DNA from: Bradyrhizobium roseum
GTDB taxonomy: Bacteria > Pseudomonadota > Alphaproteobacteria > Rhizobiales > Xanthobacteraceae
Assembly (NCBI RefSeq): GCF_030413175.1
Contig: NZ_CP129212.1
Span: forward strand, 5,432,450 to 5,496,449
DNA: 64,000 nt
Reading direction: 5' to 3'
A program made the position numbers and the translations under genes. A model generated the notes under the pieces. The model searched no databases, was not told the DNA's origin, and saw only the letters and a program-made list of their open reading frames with translations. Positions 8,645-17,252 of this stretch are shown here, piece after piece. The stretch's first letter is position 1, and the number at the start of each line of letters is the position of its first letter.

Positions 8645-9865
8645 ATGCACAACTCTGCAAGGCTGATCTTCGCTACTCAGTTCTATCCTCCGGATCCGAG
8701 CACGACGGCGGTGTACCTGGGTAAGATCGCCGATACGCTTGCGGTAGATAGCCAAGTCGTCGTAATTTCCGCCACGCCCAACTCGGATTTGCTCAGAGCT
8801 GACCCGCACAGCAATCCGGCCGTCATCGAAATCAAAACCTGGAATCCGCGCAAGTCCGCACTCGTGCAACGCGCGGCGGCGGTTTGCCTGCTGGCCGCAC
8901 GGATGTTCTTCTCGGTCTTGAAGCGAGCAACATCCAACGACGTCGTCTTCTGCATAACGACTCCTTTTACTTTGCCTTACACCGTGTTTCTGGCGGCGAA
9001 ACTGCGAGGCGCGACGACGCTGCTCCTCATCCACGATCTTTATCCCGAAGCGCTCGAAGTGGCCGGCCTGATCCAATCCAAGTCCTTTGCGGCCCGGCTC
9101 ATCCGCTTCGCAAACACGATCCTGTTTCGAGGCCTGGACGCCATCGTCGTCATCGGACGGGATGTGCCGCCCCTAATCCTCAAGTATCCAGGCGTCAAAC
9201 CCGATAAGCTTCACATTATCCCCAATTGGCCCCTGATCCCCATCGGATATCGGAAGGTCGAGCCATCCAACCGTTTCCGCGCTCCGGGTGCTTCCAAATT
9301 CATCGTCGGACTGTCTGGCAATCTCGGCTTCACCCATTCTCCTGCAACGGTGTTTGAAGCAGCAAAACTGCTGCAGTCCGAGCGCGACATCCATTTCATC
9401 CTGTCCGGATGGGGCGTTGGCTGGAAGGACTTGAATGACCTGTTCGCACGGGAAAAACTCACCAACGTCACGATCCTGAGCCCGGTCCCCGAGGATGAGC
9501 TCATTGAGTTCCTGTCCGCAGCGGATCTTTGGATCATACCCTACCGCCGGAATGTCGCCGGCGTGTCGATTCCGAGCCGCCTCTACAATCTCCTGGCCGT
9601 CGGTCGGCCGGTCGTTGTCGCGTCAGAGGCAAATTCCGAAGGAGCTCTGGTGCTCCGTGAGCAGGCCATCGGATGGGTCGTGCCGCCCGAGGACCCAGTC
9701 GAGCTTGCCCGGGCTATCCAGGAGGCTGCACGGGATCGTAAGGCGACGACCGAAAAAGGAATCCGGGCGGCCGATGTTGCTCACAAATACCGCGAGGAGG
9801 CAGCGCTTGCCCTTTACCGCAGTGTCGTCAGCGACGTCAAACACACAAGGATGGGCGAGCCGTAG
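8645..9865 (+). CDS. Glycosyltransferase family 4 (WbuB-like)
   Basis: A 406-residue GT-B fold glycosyltransferase. The N-terminal domain opens with IFATQFYPPDPSTTAVYLGK, typical of WbuB-type GT4 enzymes. The C-terminal donor domain has GLSGNLGFTHS, LSGWGVGW, a V-P-E-D-E-L-I-E-F-L-S-A-A-D segment, IPSRLYNLLAVGRPVV, and the Glu-rich donor motif EGALVLRE. WbuB-like enzymes usually transfer a deoxyamino sugar from a nucleotide donor to a lipid-linked acceptor at the cytoplasmic face; the specific donor is unknown. It follows the broken fcl by about 100 bases and meets the next minus-strand gene tail to tail. Confidence 0.85.
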   Translation: MHNSARLIFATQFYPPDPSTTAVYLGKIADTLAVDSQVVVISATPNSDLLRADPHSNPAVIEIKTWNPRKSALVQRAAAVCLLAARMFFSVLKRATSNDVVFCITTPFTLPYTVFLAAKLRGATTLLLIHDLYPEALEVAGLIQSKSFAARLIRFANTILFRGLDAIVVIGRDVPPLILKYPGVKPDKLHIIPNWPLIPIGYRKVEPSNRFRAPGASKFIVGLSGNLGFTHSPATVFEAAKLLQSERDIHFILSGWGVGWKDLNDLFAREKLTNVTILSPVPEDELIEFLSAADLWIIPYRRNVAGVSIPSRLYNLLAVGRPVVVASEANSEGALVLREQAIGWVVPPEDPVELARAIQEAARDRKATTEKGIRAADVAHKYREEAALALYRSVVSDVKHTRMGEP

Positions 9866-9888
9866 ACTCTGCTGGTATGCGTCGTCCA

Positions 9889-11598
9889 TCACTCGCCGAG
9901 ACAAGCGCTGCCGCGGCGAACACGTTTGTACAGTTCGATCACCAGCGGCGGCGTGAATGTATCGTAGTCGCGTGTCGTAGTTTTTTCAAAGCACTTTTCG
10001 AGACCAGTTTTGACGAGTGGCGCTTGTGGCGACCAAATCAGCCAGGGCGGAAATTTGTCCGGCCGCCGCTGAACGACCAGCCAGTCATAGTCGCTCTCGA
10101 TCCATCTCTTCGCAGTGGTGTCCGTCCAAACCGACAGTTCATCGAGTTCCTTGATCGTCTGCGCTTCCTGCTCGGCAGTCAGGTTCGGTTTGAGCTGACG
10201 ATAGGACGAGCCCAGGCTGAGGCTCACGGCCGGAAACCTCATATCCGCGCGCGCTAGCGCCAGCGGGATTCGCGGATCGAGACCAACCACACCGAAGGAG
10301 GAGCCTGGCTGCAGCGATTGAGTCAGCATAGCGCTGATCTCACTCACCTCTTGCGGCAGCGCGTCGACGCTGTTGCGGAGCGATGGCAGCCGGTTCGTGC
10401 CGGTCAGGCTCCAGGATTGCATCGCTGCAGTCACGACGGCTGCGACGATTGCCACCACCGCAAGGCCTCGCGCCGCTAGCGCGAAAGAGAAATGCCGCAG
10501 CAAGCCGTGAATGGCCAGCCCGCCCGCCAGCGCGCCGAGATAATCAAAGTAATTCGCGTAGCTCTGGATGCATATCGGACAGTACGATTGCGAGCCGAGA
10601 TGATGGAACACCAGCAGGCCACAGTAGGCGGCGACGAACAGCATTATCCAGCCGCGATTGGTGATCCGCGGCAGAAGCGCGACGATCGCCGCGAGCACCA
10701 CCGCTACCATCGGCAGAAGGTGGTGACCCAGCATCCAGTCCCGCCACATCTCCCAGCCGAACGCGTAGACGAGCAATTCTATCAGCGAGTTCTTCTGCTC
10801 GATCGCGACCTGATGGCTGAAACCAAAGGCGTTCGGGAACAGCCGCGGCAGGATGCCGGCATTCATGAGCCAGTCTGTCACTAACGGCACCCAGATCGAC
10901 ACGTAGACAAACCGGCTGCCCCACAGCCAGGCTAGGGTTCCCCAGGTGACCAGAAAGGTCGCAGACGCGATGATATAGACACGCCAGCGGTCGCGACCTG
11001 CCCTAACCCACGCGATCGCAAGGCTGAGCGCAATGAACGACACTAGGTTGACCCTGAGCTGATAGATCATCGTCAGCACGACACCGAGGCCAATGGCGAG
11101 CGCATAGCTCGCGCGCTTGTCCATCGAGAGCAAAAGATGCAATGCTATGAGCTGCAGGCAGACGGCGTACGTGTAGGGCGTCGCGCTATTAAAATAGAAG
11201 ATACCATCTTCCGTCAGCGCGAAGACGATGACCGCGAGCGCAATTGGCCAGATCGTGCAGCCAAGCCGACCCAAAAAGGCCGACAACAGCGCGATATTGA
11301 CGGAGGTGATCAGCAGCGAAAGCGCGCGCGAGGCCACGATGTCGTGGCCTGCGATCCACTGCCATGCGCCGAGCCAGTAGAATAGCAGCGGCTGGTACCA
11401 GGTCGCATCCTCAGCGGTGTAGGGCTTCACCTCGCCGCTGACATACCACCACGACTTGATGATGTAGCCGGCCTCGTCGGCCCAGGTGCCTTGCCGCGTC
11501 ACCGCGAACATGGAGACGACGAGCCAGCCGGTGAGGACCGTCACAAGAACACCGACGCCGGCGGCGTGAAAGCGACGGTCGCGTCTCGAAGCGTGCAT
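9889..11598 (-). CDS. GT39-like polytopic glycosyltransferase
   Basis: A 569-residue membrane protein with about ten hydrophobic segments and a C-terminal soluble domain (about residues 410-569). The first periplasmic loop has TWADEAGYIIKSWW, whose Asp-Glu pair corresponds to the catalytic acidic motif of GT-C enzymes such as ArnT and PMT. Such proteins use polyprenyl-phosphate-linked sugars to modify lipid or protein acceptors on the periplasmic side. Donor and acceptor cannot be read from the sequence. It is transcribed away from the class III aminotransferase gene, with a 156-base divergent spacer. Confidence 0.75.
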   Translation of the reverse strand: MHASRRDRRFHAAGVGVLVTVLTGWLVVSMFAVTRQGTWADEAGYIIKSWWYVSGEVKPYTAEDATWYQPLLFYWLGAWQWIAGHDIVASRALSLLITSVNIALLSAFLGRLGCTIWPIALAVIVFALTEDGIFYFNSATPYTYAVCLQLIALHLLLSMDKRASYALAIGLGVVLTMIYQLRVNLVSFIALSLAIAWVRAGRDRWRVYIIASATFLVTWGTLAWLWGSRFVYVSIWVPLVTDWLMNAGILPRLFPNAFGFSHQVAIEQKNSLIELLVYAFGWEMWRDWMLGHHLLPMVAVVLAAIVALLPRITNRGWIMLFVAAYCGLLVFHHLGSQSYCPICIQSYANYFDYLGALAGGLAIHGLLRHFSFALAARGLAVVAIVAAVVTAAMQSWSLTGTNRLPSLRNSVDALPQEVSEISAMLTQSLQPGSSFGVVGLDPRIPLALARADMRFPAVSLSLGSSYRQLKPNLTAEQEAQTIKELDELSVWTDTTAKRWIESDYDWLVVQRRPDKFPPWLIWSPQAPLVKTGLEKCFEKTTTRDYDTFTPPLVIELYKRVRRGSACLGE

Positions 11599-11754
11599 GA
11601 TCCCTGTCCCCTACCCTGTCGGGCGCATGCCTGTTTTGCAGCATCGCACGCCGATTTCAAGCACGCATGAGTCGCCTGCGGTCGTCGCGGCACCTTGCCT
11701 GACCGGTGGGCTTGGGGTATCCACCGCCTACTTTCCGTACGGGAGAAGCATGCG

Positions 11755-13068
11755 ATGTCAAGCACTGGCCAAACGCTTTACCGGCGCGCGCGCAAGGTCA
11801 TGCCCGGCGGTACCCAATTGCTGTCCAAACGCCCAGAAATGTTCTTGCCCGAGCAGTGGCCCACCTACTTCAAAACGGCCAAGGGCGCCGAAGTGGTCGA
11901 CCTCGACGGAAGAACCTTTCTGGACATGAGCTATTGTGGAATCGGCGCCACCATCCTGGGTTTTGCGGATCCCGACGTCGACGCCGCGGTGAAGACCGCA
12001 ATCGATTTGGGCTCGATGTCAACGCTGAATTGCGCCGAGGACATCGAACTCGCCGAACTCTTGATCGAGCTGCATCCCTGGTCGGACATGGTTCGCTTCG
12101 GCCGCGCCGGTGGCGAAGCGATGGCGATAGCGATCCGCATCGCACGCGCAGTCACCGGTCGCGACATGGTGGCATTCTGCGGCTATCACGGCTGGCACGA
12201 CTGGTATCTGAGCGCCAATCTCGGCGAAAACACCGCGCTCGACGGCCATCTACTGCCAGGCTTGGAAACGAAGGGCGTGCCGCGCGGTCTCGCCGGGTTG
12301 ATGCATCCGTTCCACTTCAACAAGGTTGACGAGATCGAGGCGATCGTTGCAACCAACGGCGAGCGACTCGCCGCAATCGTAATGGAGCCGGTGCGCTCCA
12401 GCGAGCCTGAGCCGGCCTTCATCAAGGGCATCCGCACCCTTGCTGACCGCTGCGGCGCAGTGCTGATCTTCGACGAGGTGACATCGGGATTGCGCGTCAA
12501 TTCGGGCGGCGCACACCTCGCCTACGGCGTCGACCCTGATATCGCAGTATTTGCCAAGGCGATCGCTAATGGGTTTCCGATGGCGGCGATCGTCGGCCGG
12601 GCATCGGTGATGGATGCTGCGCAGGAAACCTTTATCAGTTCGACTGCTTGGACTGAGCGCGTTGGGCCGGTGGCGGCCCTTGCCACGCTGCGCAAGCATC
12701 GCGAGCGCAATGTTGCTAATCACCTTATGCGGATCGGCAGCCGCATCCAGAACGGTTGGAATGAAGCCTCACGCACGACCGGCCTTCCTCTGCATATTTC
12801 CGGAATCTCACCGCTCGGGCATTTCGCCTTCGACCTGCCCGATGCGCAGGAAGTCCGCACGTTGTTCACCCAAATGATGCTCGACCGCGGTATCTTAGCT
12901 ACCGGCTCGTTCTATGCAATGTGGGCGCACACCGACGCCCAAGTCGACCGCTATCTGGAAAACTTGAACGAGGTGTTCCACGAGCTGCGCATCGCGGTGG
13001 ACCAGAAGGCCGTCAAACAATTGCTGCGCGGTCCGGTCGCCCATTCCGGGTTCAAGCGGCTGACCTGA
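11755..13068 (+). CDS. Class III PLP aminotransferase (GSA-aminomutase-like)
   Basis: A 437-residue fold-type I PLP enzyme. It begins with the glutamate-1-semialdehyde-aminomutase-like TLYRRARKVMPGGTQLLS, contains FDEVTSGLR (PLP Asp) and has the Schiff-base Lys in FAKAIANGFP. ATG 11755 is preferred over a start 20 codons upstream, because GGGAGA lies about 9 bases before it. Its stop abuts the stop of the opposite-strand hexapeptide transferase gene. Given the surrounding nonulosonate genes it probably aminates a keto-sugar or small keto acid for this pathway, but that is an inference from position only. Confidence 0.75.
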   Translation: MSSTGQTLYRRARKVMPGGTQLLSKRPEMFLPEQWPTYFKTAKGAEVVDLDGRTFLDMSYCGIGATILGFADPDVDAAVKTAIDLGSMSTLNCAEDIELAELLIELHPWSDMVRFGRAGGEAMAIAIRIARAVTGRDMVAFCGYHGWHDWYLSANLGENTALDGHLLPGLETKGVPRGLAGLMHPFHFNKVDEIEAIVATNGERLAAIVMEPVRSSEPEPAFIKGIRTLADRCGAVLIFDEVTSGLRVNSGGAHLAYGVDPDIAVFAKAIANGFPMAAIVGRASVMDAAQETFISSTAWTERVGPVAALATLRKHRERNVANHLMRIGSRIQNGWNEASRTTGLPLHISGISPLGHFAFDLPDAQEVRTLFTQMMLDRGILATGSFYAMWAHTDAQVDRYLENLNEVFHELRIAVDQKAVKQLLRGPVAHSGFKRLT

Positions 13069-13734
13069 TCAGGCGTCCATGCCGAAAATTTCGCGCCTAA
13101 CGTTGCGCGACGTCGGCGAGCGCGCGGCCTTCGGATAGATACCGTAAAGCACGCTGTCGGCGGCGAGCGCGCCACCATCGATGATGATTGCACCGGTTGA
13201 CACGAAAGTGTTGTCTCCGACGGCGGTCTTACCGATCACCCGGCTGCCGCCGTACATCACGCTGCCACGTCCGAACGATGGATAGTCGTTCTCGAGATTC
13301 GCGCCGACCGTGCAGTTGTGGTAGCAGATGAAGTAATCAGAATAGCTAGCGCGGCCGAGCACCGTGCCGACCGGATGCTGGACTGCGAACACGTCGGGCA
13401 GCTCTACCTCGTAGAATGCGTCTAGCGCGTGCAAGGCCTTGTTAAGCGCGTAGGCCTTGTCGGCAATGGGATGCCCGGGCCGCTCTCGAAACACTGTGTT
13501 TGCGAGATAGTACAGAAAGATCGCATATTGGTCGGAGTGCAAATGCGAGAACCGTGCCTCGCCATTGGCAAAGAAGCCCTTGAGCCTGACGCGCGAGAAA
13601 CAGTGCTCGACCCGTCCGAGCGCAAGGTCCACGAATTTCAACAGGTCGCCGAGATCGGCGCCATCCGGGAACAGATTCTCGAACTGCCTCCGCACGTAGA
13701 CGGCGAGCTCATTGCGCTGAAGCGAGAGCTGCAC
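13069..13734 (-). CDS. Left-handed beta-helix transferase, serine-acetyltransferase-like
   Basis: The C-terminal half carries hexapeptide-repeat sequence (VGTVLGRASYSDYFICYHNCTV ending G-A-N-L, then FGRGSVMYGGSRVIG and VGDNTFVSTGAI), the trimeric fold of acetyl-CoA dependent acyltransferases. The N-terminal half is helical, as in serine acetyltransferases. I place the start at GTG 13734, five bases after the hisF stop, because AGGA precedes it and the longer open frame would run into hisF. This gives 221 residues. It is the last gene of the LegI-to-HisF operon and may acylate the sugar product. Confidence 0.7.
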   Translation of the reverse strand: MQLSLQRNELAVYVRRQFENLFPDGADLGDLLKFVDLALGRVEHCFSRVRLKGFFANGEARFSHLHSDQYAIFLYYLANTVFRERPGHPIADKAYALNKALHALDAFYEVELPDVFAVQHPVGTVLGRASYSDYFICYHNCTVGANLENDYPSFGRGSVMYGGSRVIGKTAVGDNTFVSTGAIIIDGGALAADSVLYGIYPKAARSPTSRNVRREIFGMDA

Positions 13735-13738
13735 GGCG

Positions 13739-14515
13739 CTAGTTCCTGCTGCTGGAGCTCGCCCGTACCTCGAGGCCGCGCGAGAAAAGATGGCTGCGTA
13801 GCTTGATCGGGCTATTATCGGTAAAAAGAAACATCGAAGAAATCGCCACCGCGGACGCGCCGGCCTCCAGTGCGTCGATCGCATGCTGAAGTGAGCCGCA
13901 GCCGCCGGAAACGATCAAAGGCACGCTTAACACGTGCGCAGCCCTGTGGATCATTTCAAGGTCGTAACCGCTCATGGTGCCGTCCTGGTCGATGGAGCCG
14001 AGCAGCACCTCGCCGCAATGAAGGTCCTCGCAGCGCCGCGCCCATTCGATTGGATCGAGGGCTGCGTGCTCACGACCGCCGTCGATGAACACGCTGGCGT
14101 GATTGGGGCTGATTTTCTTGTAGTCGATTGATACCGTCATGCACTGGTCGCCGAATGTGCGCGCCGCCTCGCGCAGAAATTCCGGCCGGCGGACTGCTGC
14201 CGAGTTCACCGACACCTTGTCGGCGCCGGCTCGAAGCAGCACGTTCACGTCATTGAGCGTCTTGACCCCACCGCCGACCGTGAACGGCATGAATATCTCT
14301 TCCGACATCCGCTCGATGATCTCGACCACGCGGTGACGCGAGGCTTCGCTCGGCACGATGTCGAGCACGATCAATTCGTCGACGCCATAGTCGTTATAGA
14401 CCTTCGCCGTCGTCACCGGATTGCCGGCTGCACGCTCGTTCTCGAAGAAACGGACATATTTGACGAGCCTGCCGTCACGCAGCAGGAATTTCGGGATCAG
14501 GCGCTTCTTCAGCAT
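13739..14515 (-). CDS. hisF: HisF-type cyclase subunit dedicated to sugar amidination
   Basis: A 258-residue (beta-alpha)8 barrel with MLKKRLIPKFLLRDGRLVKY at the start (the HisF strand 1 pattern with altered residues), FTVGGGVKT, the catalytic Asp region SIDYKKI and a final VSGGCGSLQHA. In histidine synthesis HisF uses ammonia from HisH. Here its partners are HisH and an N-acetyl sugar amidotransferase in one operon, as in Pseudomonas WbpG-HisH2-HisF2, where the trio makes an acetamidino sugar. A primary histidine role is therefore unlikely. The gene begins 13 bases after hisH ends. Confidence 0.85.
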   Translation of the reverse strand: MLKKRLIPKFLLRDGRLVKYVRFFENERAAGNPVTTAKVYNDYGVDELIVLDIVPSEASRHRVVEIIERMSEEIFMPFTVGGGVKTLNDVNVLLRAGADKVSVNSAAVRRPEFLREAARTFGDQCMTVSIDYKKISPNHASVFIDGGREHAALDPIEWARRCEDLHCGEVLLGSIDQDGTMSGYDLEMIHRAAHVLSVPLIVSGGCGSLQHAIDALEAGASAVAISSMFLFTDNSPIKLRSHLFSRGLEVRASSSSRN

Positions 14516-14528
14516 CGCGGGCTAATTT

Positions 14529-15167
14529 TCAAGGATTCCAGCGCAGGAAATTGCTCATCAGGTCGATCCCGCTATCCTGGCTTTTCTCGGGGTGGAACTG
14601 AGTAGCGGCGATATTATCCCGCGCGATGATCGCAGTCACCTGCTGGCCATGTTGGGCATAGCCGACCACGTCCTTAGGCGCCTTGCAGTGCATGGCAAAG
14701 CTATGCACGAAATAGAAAGCCAGATTGCCCTCGCGGATATTGGCGAGGATCGGATGGCTGCGCTCCTTCGCCACCATGTTCCAGCCCATATGCGGGATCT
14801 TCAACGCGGGATCGTTCGGCATCAAGCGCAGGACGTCGGCATCGAACCAGCCGAGTCCGCTGTGTAGAACGCCGTCATTGGCGTGCTCCTCAGAGGTTTT
14901 GGCTAGGAGCTGCATGCCCAGACACACGGCGAGGAACGGCTTGCCCTTCTCTCGCACATAGCGCTCCAGGAGCTCATCGATGCCGCGTGCACGAATATTG
15001 GTCATGGCGTCGCCGAACGCACCGACGCCTGGCAGGATCACGTGGGAGGCGTCTGCAATCGCGCCGGCATCATGGGTCACGACCGGGTCAAAGCCGCAAT
15101 ATTCCACGGCGTTACGCACCGACCGCACATTGTTAATGCCGTAATCGACGATCGCAACGCCTGACAT
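14529..15167 (-). CDS. hisH: HisH-type glutamine amidotransferase subunit
   Basis: A 212-residue class I glutaminase. It starts VAIVDYGINNVRSVRNA, has the nucleophile Cys in AVCLGMQLL, and the catalytic His/Glu pair in TQFHPEKSQDS; FVHSFAMHC matches the HisH pattern. It hydrolyses glutamine and delivers ammonia to the HisF/amidotransferase partner. Gene order amidotransferase-hisH-hisF on one strand with short spacers supports a dedicated amidination complex rather than the histidine pathway. Confidence 0.9.
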   Translation of the reverse strand: MSGVAIVDYGINNVRSVRNAVEYCGFDPVVTHDAGAIADASHVILPGVGAFGDAMTNIRARGIDELLERYVREKGKPFLAVCLGMQLLAKTSEEHANDGVLHSGLGWFDADVLRLMPNDPALKIPHMGWNMVAKERSHPILANIREGNLAFYFVHSFAMHCKAPKDVVGYAQHGQQVTAIIARDNIAATQFHPEKSQDSGIDLMSNFLRWNP

Positions 15168-15220
15168 CGCCCCCCACTCCCCCTAGCACTGTTCCGCAAG
15201 CGCCCGCGATCAATCCTCGA

Positions 15221-16402
15221 CTATTCCTTGCCGCCGCCGATCTCGACACCCGGATGGTTCGGCCAGGGTACGTGAGTGTTGTTCCACTTGTACATGTCCG
15301 GCATGCGGCGGCCCGGCTCCACCGTGTTCGGCGAGAACTGCCACGGGCTGACCTCGTGCTTGATCGCAATACCCAGGAACTGCTCTTCGGATAGCTGCAG
15401 ATAATCGAGGAAGAGATCAAGGCTCGGCGGCCGCTTGCCGTCGAATTCGCGCACCAGGGCCTCGCCCTGCTCGCGGGTCATGCGCTTGTTGCGGATGTCG
15501 ATATTGGCGAGATGGTTGGTCCGCCCCATGCCGCGCTTGATGTATTTCAGGTAGTCGCGCACACCCTGGAAAAAGCACTCGATCTTTTCATAGTCGTATT
15601 CCGGCGGAATACCCTCGACCTCCTGGCCTTTCCAGCCGAGCTCGCTCTTGATGATTTCGACATGCTTCTTGGTGTCCCACTTGATATAGCTGCCGAGACA
15701 GACCGAGCGGCACTTGATCCGCATCAGTTCCTTGCGCGGCGGATAGACGAACGGATAGAGGTCGCGTTTGGCGACGCGGCCGCCGAGAAATTCGTACATG
15801 TCGTCGGCGGTGATGCCGAGATTCATGGCGCGGTTGAAGCGCTTCTCGTCAACCTCTTCCATCTCGTCGTAGGAATAGAACGACTGGTATTCAGCGAGAC
15901 TCTCACCCCAGATCAGAAGCGGCGTTTCGTAACGGATCGCGATCTGCATCGTGTGGGCATAGATGCCGGTATGGCAGTGCCAGCAGAAGTCGCCGCGGCG
16001 CTTCAGTGACTCCAGCATCAATTCGCGGACGACGTGCCAATTCGGCGTAAAGTTCAGGACGTCGACGCCGAGCTGCTTGAACACGCTGGTGTTGTTCTCT
16101 TCGACCAGCGGCCGGTAGAACCAGTGGTCGAAGCGCACCACCAGCGGCTTCAGGCCGAGCTTGCGCACGACGTACCAGAGCTGGAACACACTGTCCTTGC
16201 CGCCCGAATAGGGCAGGATGCAGTCATAAAGGCCCTTGTCGCGGTATTGACCGACCAGTTCCATGAGCTGCTTGTAGCGTTCATCCCAGTTGATCTGGGT
16301 GTCACGGACCTCGATCTGAGCGCAAACGCTGCAGGACCCGGCCTCGTCGAACGATGTCGCCTCTGCCGTTTCCGGCAACAAGCATTTGCTACAGCTCAAC
16401 AT
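15221..16402 (-). CDS. N-acetyl sugar amidotransferase (WbpG/PseA/PtmG type)
   Basis: A 393-residue ATP-dependent amidotransferase that converts an N-acetyl group on a sugar to acetamidino. The start is set at ATG 16402 (MLSCSKCLLPETAE), because the family begins with this C-x2-C zinc motif, completed by C-S-V-C, and the longer frame would overlap the SDR gene. The PP-loop is PYSGGKDSVF. A further Cys pair (CWHCHTG) and C-L-G-S-Y-I-K-W-D-T-K-K-H follow. With HisH and HisF it likely yields an acetamidino nonulosonate such as Leg5Am7Ac; the exact position is an inference. Confidence 0.9.
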   Translation of the reverse strand: MLSCSKCLLPETAEATSFDEAGSCSVCAQIEVRDTQINWDERYKQLMELVGQYRDKGLYDCILPYSGGKDSVFQLWYVVRKLGLKPLVVRFDHWFYRPLVEENNTSVFKQLGVDVLNFTPNWHVVRELMLESLKRRGDFCWHCHTGIYAHTMQIAIRYETPLLIWGESLAEYQSFYSYDEMEEVDEKRFNRAMNLGITADDMYEFLGGRVAKRDLYPFVYPPRKELMRIKCRSVCLGSYIKWDTKKHVEIIKSELGWKGQEVEGIPPEYDYEKIECFFQGVRDYLKYIKRGMGRTNHLANIDIRNKRMTREQGEALVREFDGKRPPSLDLFLDYLQLSEEQFLGIAIKHEVSPWQFSPNTVEPGRRMPDMYKWNNTHVPWPNHPGVEIGGGKE

Positions 16403-16439
16403 TTCAGAGATTCTCGCGATTGCATGATTTGCTGTCGGC

Positions 16440-17252
16440 TTACCACGCCGTCCAGCCCCCGTCGACTGCAATGCACTGGCCTGTGACATAGGCCGACAAA
16501 TCGCTCGCCAGATAGGCCACAGCGCCCTTCATGTCATCTTCCCGCGCCATGCGGGCAAGTGGCGTGCGGGCCACATAACGGCTCAAAAACGGTTCCGACG
16601 TGGCCCGGAACACGCCTCCCGGCGCGACGGCGTTGACCCGCACTTTTGGGGCCATGGTGGTCGCAAGCCAGCGCGTCATCTGGATCAGGCCACCCTTGCT
16701 TGCAGCGTAGGCTGCGGGGTTCCCCAGCGCTGTTCCCTCGTAAAGTCGCCAGTCCGGCCCGGCGAGCCCGTAGATCGAGGAGATATTGATCACGCTGCCG
16801 TGGCCTGATTTGGCCAGATCCTGGGCTGCGGCCTGGATCAGGACGAAAGGCGCGGTCAGGTTGACTTCGAGCGCCCGCCGCCAAGTCGCATCCGACTGCT
16901 GCTCGAACGGCACGGCCCACCCCTCAAGCCCACTGGTGCCAACAAAGGCCGCGCAGTTGACGATGATGTCGATGCCGCCGAACGCCTGGCGCACCCGCCG
17001 AGGCAGATCTTTTACCGCCTCCCCCTGCTCGAAATCGCAGTCGAACATTTCCGCCTTGACCGGCCAGCTCTTCGTGAGCGCCGCCGCAGCCTCTTTGCCG
17101 GCAGACGCCGCCATATCGACCAGCGCGATCGTGGCGCCAAGCTCCGCCAGGCCGTCTGCAATCGCGCGGCCGATATGACCGGCGCCCCCCGTGACGACAG
17201 CGACGCGCCCGTCGAGTGACATCATCTCGCGGAGCGAACGTTCGGTGCTCAT
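16440..17252 (-). CDS. ptmA: Short-chain dehydrogenase PtmA-like
   Basis: A 270-residue classical SDR. It has the cofactor motif TGGAGHIGRAI, NCAAFVGT (NNAG equivalent), the catalytic Ser in NISSIYGL and Tyr-x3-Lys in YAASKGG, and it ends DGGWTAW. In Campylobacter legionaminate loci PtmA lies next to PtmE and takes part in supplying the GDP-glucosamine branch. The same neighbour relation here supports PtmA. Its ATG overlaps the PtmE stop by four bases. A general keto-sugar reductase is the alternative. Confidence 0.8.
   Translation of the reverse strand: MSTERSLREMMSLDGRVAVVTGGAGHIGRAIADGLAELGATIALVDMAASAGKEAAAALTKSWPVKAEMFDCDFEQGEAVKDLPRRVRQAFGGIDIIVNCAAFVGTSGLEGWAVPFEQQSDATWRRALEVNLTAPFVLIQAAAQDLAKSGHGSVINISSIYGLAGPDWRLYEGTALGNPAAYAASKGGLIQMTRWLATTMAPKVRVNAVAPGGVFRATSEPFLSRYVARTPLARMAREDDMKGAVAYLASDLSAYVTGQCIAVDGGWTAW

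Noticed and set aside
13739..15167. HisH and HisF as histidine-biosynthesis enzymes
   Set aside because: No other his gene is near and the pair is coupled to an N-acetyl sugar amidotransferase, so a sugar amidination role fits better.
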